Assembly (NCBI RefSeq): GCF_963678635.1
Contig: NC_087065.1
Coordinates: 69,320,956-69,384,955, forward strand
DNA length: 64,000 nucleotides
DNA from: Symsagittifera roscoffensis
Lineage: Eukaryota > Xenacoelomorpha > Acoela > Convolutidae
Direction of reading: 5' to 3'
Made by a program: the position numbers and the translations under genes. Below, piece after piece: positions 36,120 to 51,589 of this stretch (position 1 is its first letter; each line of letters opens with the position of its first letter). Below the pieces are notes generated by a model that had not been told where the DNA came from, ran no database searches, and worked only from the letters and a program-made list of their open reading frames with translations.

Positions 36120-39100
36120 TCAATGAAGTCTATCATTTCAAAACTTACGATATATTTTTCATATTCAGATGAAAATGAGGAATCACAAATCATTGGTCCA
36201 GACAAAACCATCACATTAAAAAAAACAACTGTTCATCAAACGTCAATGAAGTCTATCATTTCACATTTCATGATGTATTTTTCATATTCAGATGAAAATG
36301 GGGATCATAAATCATTGGTTGAGACAAAATCATCACATTTAAGAAAAATCACAACTGTTCGTTGAGACCTCAATGAAGTCTATCATTTCAAAATTCCCGA
36401 TGAATTTTTCATATTCAGATGAAAATGAGGAATCACAAATCATTGGTCCAGACAAAACCATCACATTTAAAAAAAAACTGTTCATCAACGTCAATGAAGT
36501 CTATCATTTCACATTTCACGATGTATTTTTCATATTCAGATGAAATTGGGGATCATAAATCATTTGTCGAGACAAAATCATCACATTTAAGAAAAATTGC
36601 AACTGTTCGTTGAGACCTCAATGAAGTCTATCATTTCAAAATTCCCGATGAATTTTTCATATTCAGATGAAAATGAGGAATCACAAATCATTGGTCCAGA
36701 CAAAACCATCACATTAAAAAAAACAACTGTTCATCAAACGTCAATGAAGTCTATCATTTCACATTTCACGATGTATTTTTCATATTCAGATGAAAATGGG
36801 GATCATAAATCATTGGTTGAGACAAAATCATCACATTTAAGAAAAATCACAACTGTTCGTTGAGACCTCAATGAAGTCTATCATTTCAAAATTCCCGATG
36901 AATTTTTCACAATCAGATGTAAATGAGGAATCACAAATCATTGGTCCAGACAAAATCATCACATTTGAGAAAAATCACAACTGTTCGTCGAGACCTCAAT
37001 GAAAACTATCATTTCAAAACTCACGATAAATTTTTCACATTCAGATGTAAATGAGGAATCACAAATCATTGGCCCAGACAAAATCATCACATTCAAAATG
37101 AAACAACTGCTCATCAAACGTCAATGAAGTCTATCATTTCAAGTTTCACGATGCATTTTTCATATTCAGATGAAATTGGGGATCATAAATCATTTGTCGA
37201 GACAAAATCATCACATTTAAGAAAAATCGCAACTGTTCGTTGAGACCTCAATGAAGTCTATCATTTGAAAACTCACGATGAATTTTTCATATTCAGATGA
37301 AAATGAGGAATCACAAATCATTGGTCCAGACAAAACCATCACATTAAAAAAAACAACTGTTCATCAAACGTCAATGAAGTCTATCATTTCACATTTCACG
37401 ATGTATTTTTCATATTCAGATGAAAATGGGGATCATAAATCATTGGTTGAGACAAAATCATCACATTTAAGAAAAATCACAACTGTTCGTTGAGACCTCA
37501 ATAAAGTCTATCATTTCAAAATTCCCGATGAATTTTTCACAATCAGATGTAAATGAGGAATCACAAATCATTGGTCCAGACAAAATCATCACATTTGAGA
37601 AAAATCACAACTGTTCGTCGAGACCTCAATGAAAACTATCATTTCAAAACTCACGATAAATTTTTCACATTCAGATGTAAATGAGGAATCACAAATCATT
37701 GGCCCAGACAAAATCATCACATTCAAAATGAAACAACTGCTCATCAAACGTCAATGAAGTCTATCATTTCAAATTTCACGATGCATTTTTCATATTCAGA
37801 TGAAATTGGGGATCATAAATCATTTGTCGAGACAAAATCATCACATTTAAGAAAAATCGCAACTGTTCGTTGAGACCTCAATGAAGTCTATCATTTCAAA
37901 ACTCACGATAAATTTTTCATATTCAGATGAAAATGAGGAATCACAAATCATTGGTCCAGACAAAACCATCACATTAAAAAAAACAACTGTTCATCAAACG
38001 TCAATGAAGTCTATCATTTCACATTTCACGATGTATTTTTCATATTCAGATGAAAACGGGGATCATAAATCATTGGTTGAGACAAAATCATCACATTTAA
38101 GAAAAATCACAACTGTTCGTTGAGACCTCAATGAAGTCTATCATTTCAAAATTCCCGATGAATTTTTCATATTCAGATGAAAATGAGGAATCACAAATCA
38201 TTGGTCCAGACAAAACCATCACATTAAAAAAAAACAACTGTTCATCAAACGTCAATGAAGTCTATCATTTCACATTTCACGATGTATTTTTCATATTCAG
38301 ATGAAAATGGGGATCATAAATCATTGGTTGAGACAAAATCATCACATTTAAGAAAAATCACAACTGTTCGTTGAGACCTCAATGAAGTCTATCATTTCAA
38401 AATTCCCGATGAATTTTTCATATTCAGATGAAAATGAGGAATCACAAATCATTGGTCCAGACAAAATCATCACATTCAAAATGAAACAACTGCTCATCAA
38501 ACGTCAATGAAATCTATCATTTCAAATTTCACGATGCATTTTTCATATTCAGATGAAATTGGGGATCATAAATCATTTGTCGAGACAAAATCATCACATT
38601 TAAGAAAAATCGCAACTGTTCCTTGAGACCTCAATGAAGACTATCATTTCAAAATTCCCGATGAATTTTTCATATTCAGATGAAAATGAGGAATCACAAA
38701 TCATTGGTCCAGACAAAACCATCACATTAAAAAAAAAATTGTTCATCAAACGTCAATGAAGTCTATCATTTCACATTTCACGATGTATTTTTCATATTCA
38801 GATGAAAATGGGGATCATAAATCATTGGTTGAGACAAAATCATCACATTTAAGAAAAATCACAACTGTTCGTCGAGACCTCAATGAAGTCTATCATTTCA
38901 AAACTCACGATAATGTTTTCACATTCAGATGAAAATGAGGAATCATAAATCATTGGTCGAGACAAAATCATCACATTTAAGAAAAATCACAACTGTTCGT
39001 TGAGACCTCAATGAAGTCTATCAATTTAAAATTCACAATATATTTTTCACATTCAGATGTAAATGAGGAATCACAAATCATTGGTCCAGACAAAATCATC

Positions 39101-42100
39101 ACATTCAAAATGAAACAACTGCTCATCAAACGTCAATGGAGTCTATCATTTCACATTTCACGATGTATTTTTCATATTCAGATGAAAATGGGGATCATAA
39201 ATCATTTGTCGAGACAAAATCATCACATTTAAGAAACATCGCAACTGTTCGTCGAGACCTCAATGAAGTCTATCATTTCAAAACTCACGATAATGTTTTC
39301 ACATTCAGATGAACATGAGGAATCATAAATCATTGGTCGAGACAAAATCATCACATTTAAGAAAAATCACAACTGTTCGTTGAGACCTCAATGAAGTCTA
39401 TCATTTCAAAACTCACGATATATTTTTCATATTCAGATGAAAATGAGGAATCACAAATCATTGGTCCAGACAAAACCATCACATTAAAAAAACAACCGTT
39501 CATCAAACGTCAATGAAGTCTATCATTTCACATTTCACGATGTATTTTTCATATTCAGATGAAAATGGGGATCATAAATCATTGGTTGAGACAAAATCAT
39601 CACATTTAAGAAAAATCACAACTGTTCGTTGAGACCTCAATGAAGTCTATCATTTCAAAATTCCCGATGAATTTTTCATATTCAGATGAAAATGAGGAAT
39701 CACAAATCATTGGTCCAGACAAAACCATCACATTAAAAAAAAACTGTTCATCAAACGTCAATGAAGTCTATCATTTCACATTTCACGATGTATTTTTCAT
39801 ATTCAGATGAAATTGGGGATCATAAATCATTTGTCGAGACAAAATCATCACATTTAAGAAAAATCGCAACTGTTCGTTGAGACCTCAATGAAGTCTATCA
39901 TTTCAAAATTCCCGATGAATTTTTCATATTCAGATGAAAATGAGGAATCACAAATCATTGGTCCAGACAAAACCATCACATTAAAAAAAAACAACTGTTC
40001 ATCAAACGTCAATGAAGTCTATCATTTCACATTTCACGATGTATTTTTCATATTCAGATGAAAATGGGGATCATAAATCATTGGTTGAGACAAAATCATC
40101 ACATTTAAGAAAAATCACAACTGTTCGTTGAGACCTCAATGAAGTCTATCATTTCACATTTCACGATGTATTTTTCATATTCAGATGAAAATGAGGAATC
40201 ACAAATCATTGGTCCAGACAAAATCATCACATTCAAAATGAAACAACTGCTCATCAAACGTCAATGAAGTCTATCATTTCAAATTTCACGATGCATTTTT
40301 CATATTCAGATGAAATTGGGGATCATAAATCATTTGTCGAGACAAAATCATCACATTTAAGAAAAATCGCAACTGTTCGTTGAGACCTCAATGAAGTCTA
40401 TCATTTCAAAATTCCCGATGAATTTTTCATATTCAGATGAAACTGAGGAATCACAAATCATTGGTCCAGACAAAACCATCACATTAAAAAAAACAACTGT
40501 TCATCAAACGTCAATGAAGTCTATCATTTCACATTTCACGATGTATTTTTCATATTCAGATGAAAATGGGGATCATAAATCATTGGTTGAGACAAAATCA
40601 TCACATATAAGAAAAATCACAACTGTTCGTTGAGACCTCAATGAAGTCTATCATTTCAAAACTCACAATAAATTTTTCACATTCAGATGTAAATGAGGAA
40701 TCACAAATCATTGGTCCAGACAAAATCATCACATTCAAAAAAAACAACTGCTCATCAAACGTCAATGAAGTCTATCATTTTAAATTTCACGATGTAGTTT
40801 TCATATTCAGATGAAAATGGGGATCATAAATCATTTGTCGAGACAAAATCATCAAATTTAAGAAAAATCATAACTGTTCGTCGAGACCTCAATGAAGTCT
40901 ATCATTTCAAAACTCACGATAATGTTTTCACATTCAGATGAAAATGAGGAATCATAAATCATTGGTTGAGACAAAATCATCACATTTAAGAAAAATCACA
41001 ACTGTTCGTTGAGACCTCAATGAAGTCTATCATTTCAAAACTCACAATAAATTTTTCACATTCAGATGTAAATGAGGAATCACAAATCATTGGTCCAGAC
41101 AAAATCATCACATTCAAAAAAAACAACTGCTCATCAAACGTCAATGAAGTCTATCATTTTAAATTTCACGATGTAGTTTTCATATTCAGATGAAAATGGG
41201 GATCATAAATCATTTGTCGAGACAAAATCATCAAATTTAAGAAAAATCACAACTGTTCGTCGAGACCTCAATGAAGTCTATCATTTCAAAACTCACGATA
41301 ATGTTTTCACATTCAGATGAAAATGAGGAATCACAAATCATTGGTCCAGACAAAACCATCACATTAAAAAAAAACAACTGTTCATCAAACGTCAATGAAG
41401 TCTATCATTTCACATTTCACGATGTATTTTTCATATTCAGATGAAAATGGGGATCATAAATCATTGGTTGAGACAAAATCATCACATTTAAGAAAAATCA
41501 CAACTGTTCGTTGAGACCTCAATGAAGTCTATCATTTCACATTTCACGATGTATTTTTCATATTCAGATGAAAATGAGGAATCACAAATCATTGGTCCAG
41601 ACAAAATCATCACATTCAAAATGAAACAACTGCTCATCAAACGTCAATGAAGTCTATCATTTCAAATTTCACGATGCATTTTTCATATTCAGATGAAATT
41701 GGGGATCATAAATCATTTGTCGAGACAAAATCATCACATTTAAGAAAAATCGCAACTGTTCGTTGAGACCTCAATGAAGTCTATCATTTCAAAATTCCCG
41801 ATGAATTTTTCATATTCAGATGAAACTGAGGAATCACAAATCATTGGTCCAGACAAAACCATCACATTAAAAAAAACAACTGTTCATCAAACGTCAATGA
41901 AGTCTATCATTTCACATTTCACGATGTAGTTTTCATATTCAGATGAAAATGGGGATCATAAATCATTTGTCGAGACAAAATCATCAAATTTAAGAAAAAT
42001 CATAACTGTTCGTCGAGACCTCAATGAAGTCTATCATTTCAAAACTCACGATAATGTTTTCACATTCAGATGAAAATGAGGAATCATAAATCATTGGTTG

Positions 42101-45100
42101 AGACAAAATCATCACATTTAAGAAAAATCACAACTGTTCGTTGAGACCTCAATGAAGTCTATCATTTCAAAACTCACAATAAATTTTTCACATTCAGATG
42201 TAAATGAGGAATCACAAATCATTGGTCCAGACAAAATCATCACATTCAAAAAAAACAACTGCTCATCAAACGTCAATGAAGTCTATCATTTTAAATTTCA
42301 CGATGTAGTTTTCATATTCAGATGAAAATGGGGATCATAAATCATTTGTCGAGACAAAATCATCAAATTTAAGAAAAATCACAACTGTTCGTCGAGACCT
42401 CAATGAAGTCTATCATTTCAAAACTCACGATAATGTTTTCACATTCAGATGAAAATGAGGAATCACAAATCATTGGTCCAGACAAAACCATCACATTAAA
42501 AAAAAACAACTGTTCATCAAACGTCAATGAAGTCTATCATTTCACATTTCACGATGTATTTTTCATATTCAGATGAAAATGGGGATCATAAATCATTGGT
42601 TGAGACAAAATCATCACATTTAAGAAAAATCACAACTGTTCGTTGAGACCTCAATGAAGTCTATCATTTCACATTTCACGATGTATTTTTCATATTCAGA
42701 TGAAAATGAGGAATCACAAATCATTGGTCCAGACAAAATCATCACATTCAAAATGAAACAACTGCTCATCAAACGTCAATGAAGTCTATCATTTCAAATT
42801 TCACGATGCATTTTTCATATTCAGATGAAATTGGGGATCATAAATCATTTGTCGAGACAAAATCATCACATTTAAGAAAAATCGCAACTGTTCGTTGAGA
42901 CCTCAATGAAGTCTATCATTTCAAAATTCCCGATGAATTTTTCATATTCAGATGAAACTGAGGAATCACAAATCATTGGTCCAGACAAAACCATCACATT
43001 AAAAAAAACAACTGTTCATCAAACGTCAATGAAGTCTATCATTTCACATTTCACGATGTATTTTTCATATTCAGATGAAAATGGGGATCATAAATCATTT
43101 GTCGAGACAAAATCATCAAATTTAAGAAAAATCACAACTGTTCGTTGAGACCTCAATGAAGTCTATCATTTCAAAACTCACAATAAATTTTTCACATTCA
43201 GATGTAAATGAGGAATCACAAATCATTGGTCCAGACAAAATCATCACATTCAAAAAAAACAACTGCTCATCAAACGTCAATGAAGTCTATCATTTTAAAT
43301 TTCACGATGTAGTTTTCATATTCAGATGAAAATGGGGATCATAAATCATTTGTCGAGACAAAATCATCAAATTTAAGAAAAATCACAACTGTTCGTCGAG
43401 ACCTCAATGAAGTCTATCATTTCAAAACTCACGATAATGTTTTCACATTCAGATGAAAATGAGGAATCACAAATCATTGGTCCAGACAAAACCATCACAT
43501 TAAAAAAAAAAACTGTTCATCAAACGTCAATGAAGTCTATCATTTCACATTTCACGATGTATTTTTCATATTCAGATGAAAATGGGGATCATAAATCATT
43601 GGTTGAGACAAAATCATCACATTTAAGAAAAATCACAACTGTTCGTTGAGACCTCAATGAAGTCTATCATTTCACATTTCACGATGTATTTTTCATATTC
43701 AGATGAAAATGAGGAATCACAAATCATTGGTCCAGACAAAATCATCACATTCAAAATGAAACAACTGCTCATCAAACGTCAATGAAGTCTATCATTTCAA
43801 ATTTCACGATGCATTTTTCATATTCAGATGAAATTAGGGATCATAAATCATTTGTCGAGACAAAATCATCACATTTAAGAAAAATCGCAACTGTTCGTTG
43901 AGACCTCAATGAAGTCTATCATTTCAAAATTCCCGATGAATTTTTCATATTCAGATGAAACTGAGGAATCACAAATCATTGGTCCAGACAAAACCATCAC
44001 ATTAAAAAAAACAACTGTTCATCAAACGTCAATGAAGTCTATCATTTCACATTTCACGATGTATTTTTCATATTCAGATGAAAATGGGGATCATAAATCA
44101 TTGGTTGAGACAAAATCATCACATTTAAGAAAAATCACAACTGTTCGTTGAGACCTCAATGAAGTCTATCATTTCACATTTCACGATGTATTTTTCATAT
44201 TCAGATGAAAATGAGGAATCACAAATCATTGGTCCAGACAAAATCATCACATTCAAAATGAAACAACTGCTCATCAAACGTCAATGAAGTCTATCATTTC
44301 AAATTTCACGATGCATTTTTCATATTCAGATGAAATTGGGGATCATAAATCATTTGTCGAGACAAAATCATCACATTTAAGAAAAATCGCAACTGTTCGT
44401 TGAGACCTCAATGAAGTCTATCATTTCAAAATTCCCGATGAATTTTTCATATTCAGATGAAACTGAGGAATCACAAATCATTGGTCCAGACAAAACCATC
44501 ACATTAAAAAAAACAACTGTTCATCAAACGTCAATGAAGTCTATCATTTCACATTTCACGATGTATTTTTCATATTCAGATGAAAATGGGGATCATAAAT
44601 CATTGGTTGAGACAAAATCATCACATATAAGAAAAATCACAACTGTTCGTTGAGACCTCAATGAAGTCTATCATTTCAAAACTCACAATAAATTTTTCAC
44701 ATTCAGATGTAAATGAGGAATCACAAATCATTGGTCCAGACAAAATCATCACATTCAAAAAAAACAACTGCTCATCAAACGTCAATGAAGTCTATCATTT
44801 TAAATTTCACGATGTAGTTTTCATATTCAGATGAAAATGGGGATCATAAATCATTTGTCGAGACAAAATCATCAAATTTAAGAAAAATCATAACTGTTCG
44901 TCGAGACCTCAATGAAGTCTATCATTTCAAAACTCACGATAATGTTTTCACATTCAGATGAAAATGAGGAATCATAAATCATTGGTTGAGACAAAATCAT
45001 CACATTTAAGAAAAATCACAACTGTTCGTTGAGACCTCAATGAAGTCTATCATTTCAAAACTCACAATAAATTTTTCACATTCAGATGTAAATGAGGAAT

Positions 45101-48100
45101 CACAAATCATTGGTCCAGACAAAATCATCACATTCAAAAAAAAACAACTGCTCATCAAACGTCAATGAAGTCTATCATTTTAAATTTCACGATGTAGTTT
45201 TCATATTCAGATGAAAATGGGGATCATAAATCATTTGTCGAGACAAAATCATCAAATTTAAGAAAAATCACAACTGTTCGTCGAGACCTCAATGAAGTCT
45301 ATCATTTCAAAACTCACGATAATGTTTTCACATTCAGATGAAAATGAGGAATCACAAATCATTGGTCCAGACAAAACCATCACATTAAAAAAAAACAACT
45401 GTTCATCAAACGTCAATGAAGTCTATCATTTCACATTTCACGATGTATTTTTCATATTCAGATGAAAATGGGGATCATAAATCATTGGTTGAGACAAAAT
45501 CATCACATTTAAGAAAAATCACAACTGTTCGTTGAGACCTCAATGAAGTCTATCATTTCACATTTCACGATGTATTTTTCATATTCAGATGAAAATGAGG
45601 AATCACAAATCATTGGTCCAGACATAATCATCACATTCAAAATGAAACAACTGCTCATCAAACGTCAATGAAGTCTATCATTTCAAATTTCACGATGCAT
45701 TTTTCATATTCAGATGAAATTGGGGATCATAAATCATTTGTCGAGACAAAATCATCACATTTAAGAAAAATCGCAACTGTTCGTTGAGACCTCAATGAAG
45801 TCTATCATTTCAAAATTCCCGATGAATTTTTCATATTCAGATGAAACTGAGGAATCACAAATCATTGGTCCAGACAAAACCATCACATTAAAAAAAACAA
45901 CTGTTCATCAAACGTCAATGAAGTCTATCATTTCACATTTCACGATGTATTTTTCATATTCAGATGAAAATGGGGATCATAAATCATTTGTCGAGACAAA
46001 ATCATCAAATTTAAGAAAAATCACAACTGTTCGTTGAGACCTCAATGAAGTCTATCATTTCAAAACTCACAATAAATTTTTCACATTCAGATGTAAATGA
46101 GGAATCACAAATCATTGGTCCAGACAAAATCATCACATTCAAAAAAAACAACTGCTCATCAAACGTCAATGAAGTCTATCATTTTAAATTTCACGATGTA
46201 GTTTTCATATTCAGATGAAAATGGGGATCATAAATCATTTGTCGAGACAAAATCATCAAATTTAAGAAAAATCACAACTGTTCGTCGAGACCTCAATGAA
46301 GTCTATCATTTCAAAACTCACGATAATGTTTTCACATTCAGATGAAAATGAGGAATCACAAATCATTGGTCCAGACAAAACCATCACATTAAAAAAAAAA
46401 CAACTGTTCATCAAACGTCAATGAAGTCTATCATTTCACATTTCACGATGTATTTTTCATATTCAGATGAAAATGGGGATCATAAATCATTGGTTGAGAC
46501 AAAATCATCACATTTAAGAAAAATCACAACTGTTCGTTGAGACCTCAATGAAGTCTATCATTTCACATTTCACGATGTATTTTTCATATTCAGATGAAAA
46601 TGAGGAATCACAAATCATTGGTCCAGACAAAATCATCACATTCAAAATGAAACAACTGCTCATCAAACGTCAATGAAGTCTATCATTTCAAATTTCACGA
46701 TGCATTTTTCATATTCAGATGAAATTGGGGATCATAAATCATTTGTCGAGACAAAATCATCACATTTAAGAAAAATCGCAACTGTTCGTTGAGACCTCAA
46801 TGAAGTCTATCATTTCAAAATTCCCGATGAATTTTTCATATTCAGATGAAACTGAGGAATCACAAATCATTGGTCCAGACAAAACCATCACATTAAAAAA
46901 ACAACTGTTCATCAAACGTCAATGAAGTCTATCATTTCAAATTTCACGATGCATTTTTCATATTCAGATGAAATTGGGGATCATAAATCATTTGTCGAGA
47001 CAAAATCATCACATTTAAGAAAAATCGCAACTGTTCGTTGAGACCTCAATGAAGTCTATCATTTCAAAACTCACAATAAATTTTTCACATTCAGATGAAA
47101 ATGAGGAATCACAAATCATTGGTCCAGACAAAATCATCACATTCAAAAAAAACAACTGCTCATCAAACGTCAATGAAGTCTATCATTTTAAATTTCACGA
47201 TGTAGTTTTCATATTCAGATGAAAATGGGGATCATAAATCATTTGTCGAGACAAAATCATCAAATTTAAGAAAAATCACAACTGTTCGTCGAGACCTCAA
47301 TGAAGTCTATCATTTCAAAACTCACGATAATGTTTTCACATTCAGATGAAAATGAGGAATCACAAATCATTGGTCCAGACAAAACCATCACATTAAAAAA
47401 AAACAACTGTTCATCAAACGTCAATGAAGTCTATCATTTCACATTTCACGATGTATTTTTCATATTCAGATGAAAATGGGGATCATAAATCATTGGTTGA
47501 GACAAAATCATCACATTTAAGAAAAATCACAACTGTTCGTTGAGACCTCAATGAAGTCTATCATTTCACATTTCACGATGTATTTTTCATATTCAGATGA
47601 AAATGAGGAATCACAAATCATTGGTCCAGACAAAATCATCACATTCAAAATGAAACAACTGCTCATCAAACGTCAATGAAGTCTATCATTTCAAATTTCA
47701 CGATGCATTTTTCATATTCAGATGAAATTGGGGATCATAAATCATTTGTCGAGACAAAATCATCACATTTAAGAAAAATCGCAACTGTTCGTTGAGACCT
47801 CAATGAAGTCTATCATTTCAAAATTCCCGATGAATTTTTCATATTCAGATGAAACTGAGGAATCACAAATCATTGGTCCAGACAAAACCATCACATTAAA
47901 AAAAACAACTGTTCATCAAACGTCAATGAAGTCTATCATTTCACATTTCACGATGTATTTTTCATATTCAGATGAAAATGGGGATCATAAATCATTGGTT
48001 GAGACAAAATCATCACATTTAAGAAAAATCACAACTGTTCGTTGAGACCTCAATGAAGTCTATCATTTCAAAACTCACAATAAATTTTTCACATTCAGAT

Positions 48101-48300
48101 GTAAATGAGGAATCACAAATCATTGGTCCAGACAAAATCATCACATTCAAAAAAAACAACTGCTCATCAAACGTCAATGAAGTCTATCATTTTAAATTTC
48201 ACGATGTAGTTTTCATATTCAGATGAAAATGGGGATCATAAATCATTTGTCGAGACAAAATCATCAAATTTAAGAAAAATCACAACTGTTCGTCGAGACC
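36120..48300 (+). repeat. Block dominated by a 502-bp tetrameric higher-order repeat
   Basis: The A-B-A-B tetramer is tagged by gatgaatttttcatattc, tcacatttcacgatgtattt, aaaatgaaacaactgctc and gatgcatttttcatattc. Successive units start at 42906, 43407, 43909 and 44411. A second tetramer type carries gatgtagttttcat and gataatgttttcac. The two types are arranged in larger duplications: an offset of about 1136 between 40800-41930 and 41940-43070, and of about 4020 between 40140-41900 and 44160-45920. Copies differ by very few bases. Confidence 0.75.
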
Positions 48301-51300
48301 TCAATGAAGTCTATCATTTCAAAACTCACGATAATGTTTTCACATTCAGATGAAAATGAGGAATCATAAATCATTGGTCGAGACAAAATCATCACATTTA
48401 AGAAAAATCACAACTGTTCGTCGAGACCTCAATGAAGTCTATCATTTTAAAACTCACGATAAATTTTTCACATTCAGATGTAAATGAGGAATCACAAATC
48501 ATTGGTCGAGACAAAATCATCACATTTATGAAAAATCACAACTGTTCGTTGAGACCTCAATGGAGTCTATCATTTTAAAACTCACAATATATTTTTCACA
48601 TTCAGATGTAAACGAGGAATCACAAATCATTGGTCCAGACAAAATCATCACATTAATGAAAAATCACAACTGTTCGTCGAGACCTCAATGGAGTCTATCA
48701 TTTCAAAACTCACGATAAATTTTTCACATTCAGATGTAAATGAGGAATCACAAATCATTGGTACAGACAAAATCATCACATTCAAAATGAAACAACTGCT
48801 CATCAAACGTCAATGAAGTCTATCATTTCAAATTTCACGATGCATTTTTCATATTCAGATGAAATTGGGGATCATAAATCATTTGTCGAGACAAAATCAT
48901 CACATTTAAGAAAAATCGCAACTGTTCGTTGAGACCTCAATGAAGTCTATCATTTCAAAATTCCCGATGAATTTTTCATATTCAGATGAAAATGAGGAAT
49001 CACAAATCATTGGTCCAGACAAAACCATCACATTAAAAAAAACAACTGTTCATCAAACGTCAATGAAGTCTATCATTTCACATTTCACGATGTATTTTTC
49101 ATATTGAGATGAAAATGGGGATCATAAATCATTGGTTGAGACAAAATCATCACATTTAAGAAAAATCACAACTGTTCGTTGAGACCTCAATGAAGTCTAT
49201 CATTTCAAAACTCACGATAAATTTTTCACATTCAGATGTAAATGAGGAATCACAAATCATTGGTCCAGACAAAATCATCACATTCAAAAAAAACAACTGC
49301 TCATCAAACGTCAATGAAGTCTATCATTTCAAATTTCACGATGTAGTTTTCATATTCAGATAAAAATGAGGATCATAAATCATTTGTCGAGACAAAATCA
49401 TCAAATTTAAGAAAAATCACAACTGTTCGTCGAGACCTCAATGAAGTCTATCATTTCAAAACTCACGATAATGTTTTCACATTCAGATGAAAATGAGGAA
49501 TCATAAATCATTGGTCGAGACAAAATCATCACATTTAAGAAAAATCACAACTGTTCGTCGAGACCTCAATGAAGTCTATCATTTTAAAACTCACGATAAA
49601 TTTTTCACATTCAGATGTAAATGAGGAATCACAAATCATTGGTCGAGACAAAATCATCACATTTATGAAAAATCACAACTGTTCGTTGAGACCTCAATGG
49701 AGTCTATCATTTTAAAATTCACAATATATTTTTCACATTCAGATGTAAACGAGGAATCACAAATCATTGGTCCAGACAAAATCATCACATTCAAAAAAAA
49801 CAACTGTTCATCAAACGTCAATGAAGTCTATCATTTCACATTTCACGATGTATTTTTCATATTCAGATGAAAATGGGGATCATAAATCATTGGTTGAGAC
49901 AAAATCATCACATTTAAGAAAAATCACAACTGTTCGTTGAGACCTCAATGAAGTCTATCATTTCAAAACTCACGATAAAATTTTCACATTCAGATGTAAA
50001 TGAGGAATCACAAATCATTGGTCCAGACAAAATCATCACATTAAAAAAAAAACTGCTCATCAAACGTCAATGAAGTCTATCATTTCAAATTTCACGATGT
50101 AGTTTTCATATTCAGATAAAAATGAGGATCATAAATCATTTGTCGAGACAAAATCATCAAATTTAAGAAAAATCACAACTGTTCGTCGAGACCTCAATGA
50201 AGTCTATCATTTTAAAACTCACGATAAATTTTTCACATTCAGATGTAAATGAGGAATCACAAATCATTGGTCGAGACAAAATCATCACATTTATGAAAAA
50301 TCACAACTGTTCGTTGAGACCTCAATGGAGTCTATCATTTTAAAACTCACAATATATTTTTCACATTCAGATGTAAACGAGGAATCACAAATCATTGGTC
50401 CAGACAAAATCATCACATTCAAAAAAAAACAACTGTTCATCAAACGTCAATGAAGTCTATCATTTCAAAGTTCCCGATGAATTTTTCATATTCAGATGAA
50501 AATGAGGAATCACAAATCATTGGTCCACACAAAACCATCACATTAAAAAAAACAACTGTTCATCAAACGTCAATGAAAACCATCATTTCACATTTCACGA
50601 TGTATTTTTCATATTCAGATGAAAATGGGGATCATAAATCATTGGTTGAGACAAAATCATCACATTTAAGAAAAATCACAACTGTTCGTTGAGACCTCAA
50701 TGAAGTCTATCATTTCAATACTCACGATAAATTTTTCACATTCAGATGAAAATGGGGAATCATAAATCATTGGTCGAGACAAAAATCATCACATTAAAGA
50801 AAAATCACAACTGTTCGTCGAGACCTCAATGGAGTCTATCATTTCAAAACTCACGATAAATTTTTCACATTCAGATGTAAATGAGGAATCACAAATCATT
50901 GGTCCAGACAAAATCATCACATTCAAAAAAAAACAACTGCTCATCAAACGCCAATGAAGTCTATCATTCCAATTTTCACGATGTAGTTTTCATATTCAGA
51001 TGAAAATGCGGATTATAAATCATTTGTCGGGACAAAATCATCAAACTTAAGAAAAATCACAACTGTTCGTCGAGACCTCAATGAAGTCTATCATTTCAAA
51101 ACTCACGATAATTTTTTCACATTCAGATGAAAATGAGGAATCATAAATCATTGGTCGAGACAAAATCATCACATTTAAGAAAAATCACAACTGTTCGTCG
51201 AGACCTCAATGAAGTCTATCATTTTAAAACTCACGATAAATTTTTCACATTCAGATGTAAATGAGGAATCACAAACCATTGGTCCAGACAAAATCATCAC

Positions 51301-51589
51301 ATTAAAAAAAACAACTGCTCATCAAACGTAAATGAAGTCTATCACTTCAAATTTCACGATGTATTTTTCATATTCAGATGAAAATGGGGTTCATAAATCA
51401 TTTTTCGAGACAAAATCATCACATTTAAGAAAAACCACAACTGTTCGTCGAGACCTCAAGGAAGTCTATCATTCCAAACTCACGATAAATTTTTCACATT
51501 CAGATGAAAATGGGGAATCATAAATCATTGGTCGAGACAAAATCATCACATTAATGAAAAATCACAATTGTTCGTCGAGACCTCAATGG

